Origin: Lysobacterales bacterium
Lineage (GTDB): Bacteria > Pseudomonadota > Gammaproteobacteria > Xanthomonadales > SZUA-5
Assembly (NCBI GenBank): GCA_022844135.1
Contig: JALHMG010000025.1
Coordinates: forward strand, 16,938-80,937
Direction: 5' to 3'
DNA: 64,000 nucleotides
Positions 62,389 to 64,000 of the stretch are shown here, piece after piece. Numbering within the stretch: the first letter of the stretch is position 1; every line of letters starts with the position of its first letter. The notes under the pieces are model-generated. The model saw only the letters and a program-made list of their open reading frames with translations. It ran no database searches and was not told where the DNA came from. The position numbers and the translations under genes are program-made.

Positions 62389-63591
62389 TCAGACCTTCTT
62401 TCCCTTGGCAGCGTCTTTCAGCGCGGCCGCCTTGTCGGTCTTCTCCCAGGAAAACGCGGTCGCTGTGCCGTTGGCAGTCTTGATCTCAAAGGGTTTGCGA
62501 CCGAAGTGGCCGTAAGCAGCCGTCGATTGATACATCGGGTGGATCAGATCGAGCATCTTGACGATGCCGTACGGGCGCAAATCGAAATGCGCGCGGATCA
62601 GCTTCTCGATTTCCGCATCGCTGATTTTGCCAGTACCGAAGGTGGTCACGGAGATGCTGGTCGGCTGGGCAACGCCGATCGCATACGACACCTGGATTTC
62701 GCACTTGCTCGCGAGGCCAGCGGCGACGATGTTCTTCGCCACATAGCGGCAGGCATAGGCTGCCGAGCGATCTACTTTCGACGGGTCTTTGCCCGAGAAC
62801 GCGCCGCCGCCGTGACGCGCCATACCGCCGTAAGTGTCGACGATGATCTTGCGCCCGGTGAGGCCGCAGTCGCCCACCGGTCCGCCGATCACGAATTTGC
62901 CGGTCGGATTGATGTGAAACTTGGTGTTCTTGCTGATCCATTTGGCGGGCAGCACCGGCTTGATGATGTGTTCCATCACCGCTTCTTTGAGATCTTTGTG
63001 CTTGATGTCCGGATCATGCTGAGTCGACAACACCACCGCATCGATCCCGGCAACTGCGCCATCCTCATAGCGCAACGTCACCTGGCTCTTGGCATCGGGA
63101 CGCAGCCACTTGAGTTCCGAGTTCTTTTTCTTGCGCACCTTGCTCTGCTGTTCGACCAGGCGGTGGCTGTAGTAAATCGGCGCCGGCATCAGCTCCGGGG
63201 TTTCGTCGCACGCGTAGCCGAACATCAGGCCCTGATCGCCTGCCCCTTGCTCTTCCGGGCTCTTCCGATCGACGCCCTGTGCGATATCCGGCGATTGTTT
63301 GCCGATCAAGTTCAAGATTCCGCAGGTAGCGCCATCGAAACCTACGTCAGAGCTGTTGTAGCCCACGTCCAGGATCACCTTGCGCGCGAGCGCTTCCAGA
63401 TCGACCCACGCGCTGGTGGTGATTTCTCCGGCGACGATCGCCACGCCGGTCTTGACCAGGGTTTCGCATGCAACGCGTGCGCCCTTATCCTGCGCCAGGA
63501 TGGCGTCCAGCACCGCATCCGAAATCTGGTCGGCGAGTTTGTCCGGATGACCCTCGGAAACCGATTCGGACGTAAACAGATAAGCGCTCAT
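62389..63591 (-). CDS. metK: S-adenosylmethionine synthetase
   Basis: Makes SAM from ATP and methionine. 400 residues, starting [20 protein letters not shown]. Landmarks [34 protein letters not shown] (the P-loop-like GGGAFSxKD signature) and [25 protein letters not shown] precedes the ATG at 63591. A possible -10 TATGAT lies at 63639-63634 (minus). No SAM riboswitch is seen in the short leader. Confidence 0.96.
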   Translation of the reverse strand: MSAYLFTSESVSEGHPDKLADQISDAVLDAILAQDKGARVACETLVKTGVAIVAGEITTSAWVDLEALARKVILDVGYNSSDVGFDGATCGILNLIGKQSPDIAQGVDRKSPEEQGAGDQGLMFGYACDETPELMPAPIYYSHRLVEQQSKVRKKKNSELKWLRPDAKSQVTLRYEDGAVAGIDAVVLSTQHDPDIKHKDLKEAVMEHIIKPVLPAKWISKNTKFHINPTGKFVIGGPVGDCGLTGRKIIVDTYGGMARHGGGAFSGKDPSKVDRSAAYACRYVAKNIVAAGLASKCEIQVSYAIGVAQPTSISVTTFGTGKISDAEIEKLIRAHFDLRPYGIVKMLDLIHPMYQSTAAYGHFGRKPFEIKTANGTATAFSWEKTDKAAALKDAAKGKKV

Positions 63592-63633
63592 CAGCAATCC
63601 TCTTGGCATGGCATAGGGGCGGAAAGGGCGCGG

Positions 63634-63639
63634 ATCATA
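63634..63639 (-). promoter_or_regulatory. Possible metK -10 box
   Basis: Minus-strand TATGAT about 43 bases before the metK ATG. No good -35 match is visible, so this is tentative. Confidence 0.3.
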
Positions 63640-63689
63640 CCTGCGCTTTGTGGCACGTGCAGGCTTTGGACGTCTGGACGTCTGGAGTT

Positions 63690-64000
63690 GTTCAGGGGAA
63701 CGGGGAGCGGGGCACGGGGCACAGGGCGCGGGGGGCGGCGGGGCAGGGGGCGTGAGGCATGGGATGCTGCATGCGGGAACTGATCAGCTTGGCCAGCACA
63801 TTGTGGTGTCGGGCAACGCCGCGACCAGGTCTTCCAACGCTACCCGTGCCCCGTGCCGTGCCCCACGCCCCGTGCCCCACGCCCCGTGCCCCACGCCCCA
63901 CGCCCCGTGCCCCACGCCCCGTGCCCCACGCCCCACGCCCCACGCCCCACGCCCCACGCCCCACGCCCCGTGCCCCACGCCCCACGCCCCACGCCCCACG
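63690..64000. repeat. G+C-rich heptamer repeat array at window end
   Basis: From 63847 to the window end the sequence is a run of seven-base units alternating CCCCACG and CCCCGTG, about 22 copies. A diverged G-rich complement-like stretch (GGGGCACGGGGCACAGGG and similar) lies at 63690-63760. Between them (63761-63846) nothing is recognised. The stop-free frames here, with Gly/Arg/Trp periodic translations, are repeat artefacts. The array is truncated by the window edge. Confidence 0.85.

Noticed and set aside
63592..63690. SAM riboswitch in front of metK
   Set aside because: The leader is short and shows no SAM-I, SAM-II or SAM-IV pattern.

Overview
The window is high-GC bacterial DNA, densely coding on both strands. 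It looks like a gammaproteobacterium of the Xanthomonadales/Lysobacterales type. This is inferred from the icd, spoT, rpoZ, pgi, panD, metK, recB and recC homologues, from secreted FG-GAP, Calx-beta and metalloprotease proteins of the kind common in that order, and from a RAYT with its own REP palindromes. No rRNA, tRNA, CRISPR array or integrase was found.

Layout. 1-3.7 kb, minus strand: 3' part of tmk, then a membrane-anchored substrate-binding/OmpA fusion, a BrnT-BrnA toxin-antitoxin pair and PspA. 4-9.6 kb, plus strand: CheY-like regulator, free methionine-R-sulfoxide reductase, TfoX C-domain protein, an HscC-type Hsp70 with a membrane J-like partner, and a SYLF protein. 9.7-15.3 kb, plus strand: tyrS, an AT-richer three-gene cassette (P-loop ATPase, inactive-STAND-like/TPR protein, ElaA-type acetyltransferase) and clpP. 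15.4-22.6 kb: Calx-beta protein, then a minus-strand Ser/Thr kinase - membrane AraC - small membrane protein operon, divergent from an orphan sensor kinase. 22.7-29.3 kb: a 14-copy heptamer repeat, cysG, a Septu-like ptuA-ptuB defence pair directly behind icd, and a RAYT gene flanked by two large inverted REP clusters.

29.3-36.5 kb, mainly minus strand: coiled-coil membrane protein, ECF sigma / putative anti-sigma / two HEAT-repeat proteins, TMEM175-like channel with DUF1993, gcvT, and DUF456 on the plus strand. 36.5-47 kb: small secreted protein plus HELGH metalloprotease, two lipoproteins, and recC-recB. 47-54.5 kb: a tail-to-tail response regulator/histidine kinase pair, a 1113-residue FG-GAP protein ending in IFRNGFE, a nested palindrome region and an AEC transporter. 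54.6-64 kb: lipocalin, REP cluster, LolA-like protein, spoT and rpoZ, Ala-rich lipoprotein with promoter and terminator, panD-pgi, metK, and a G+C-rich heptamer repeat running off the end.

The parts most worth following up are the ATPase/TPR/GNAT cassette as a possible undescribed conflict system, the Septu pair downstream of icd, the RAYT-REP cluster with further copies about 27 kb away on each side, BrnTA inside a pspA-type envelope-stress operon, and recurrent seven-base repeats next to gene starts.
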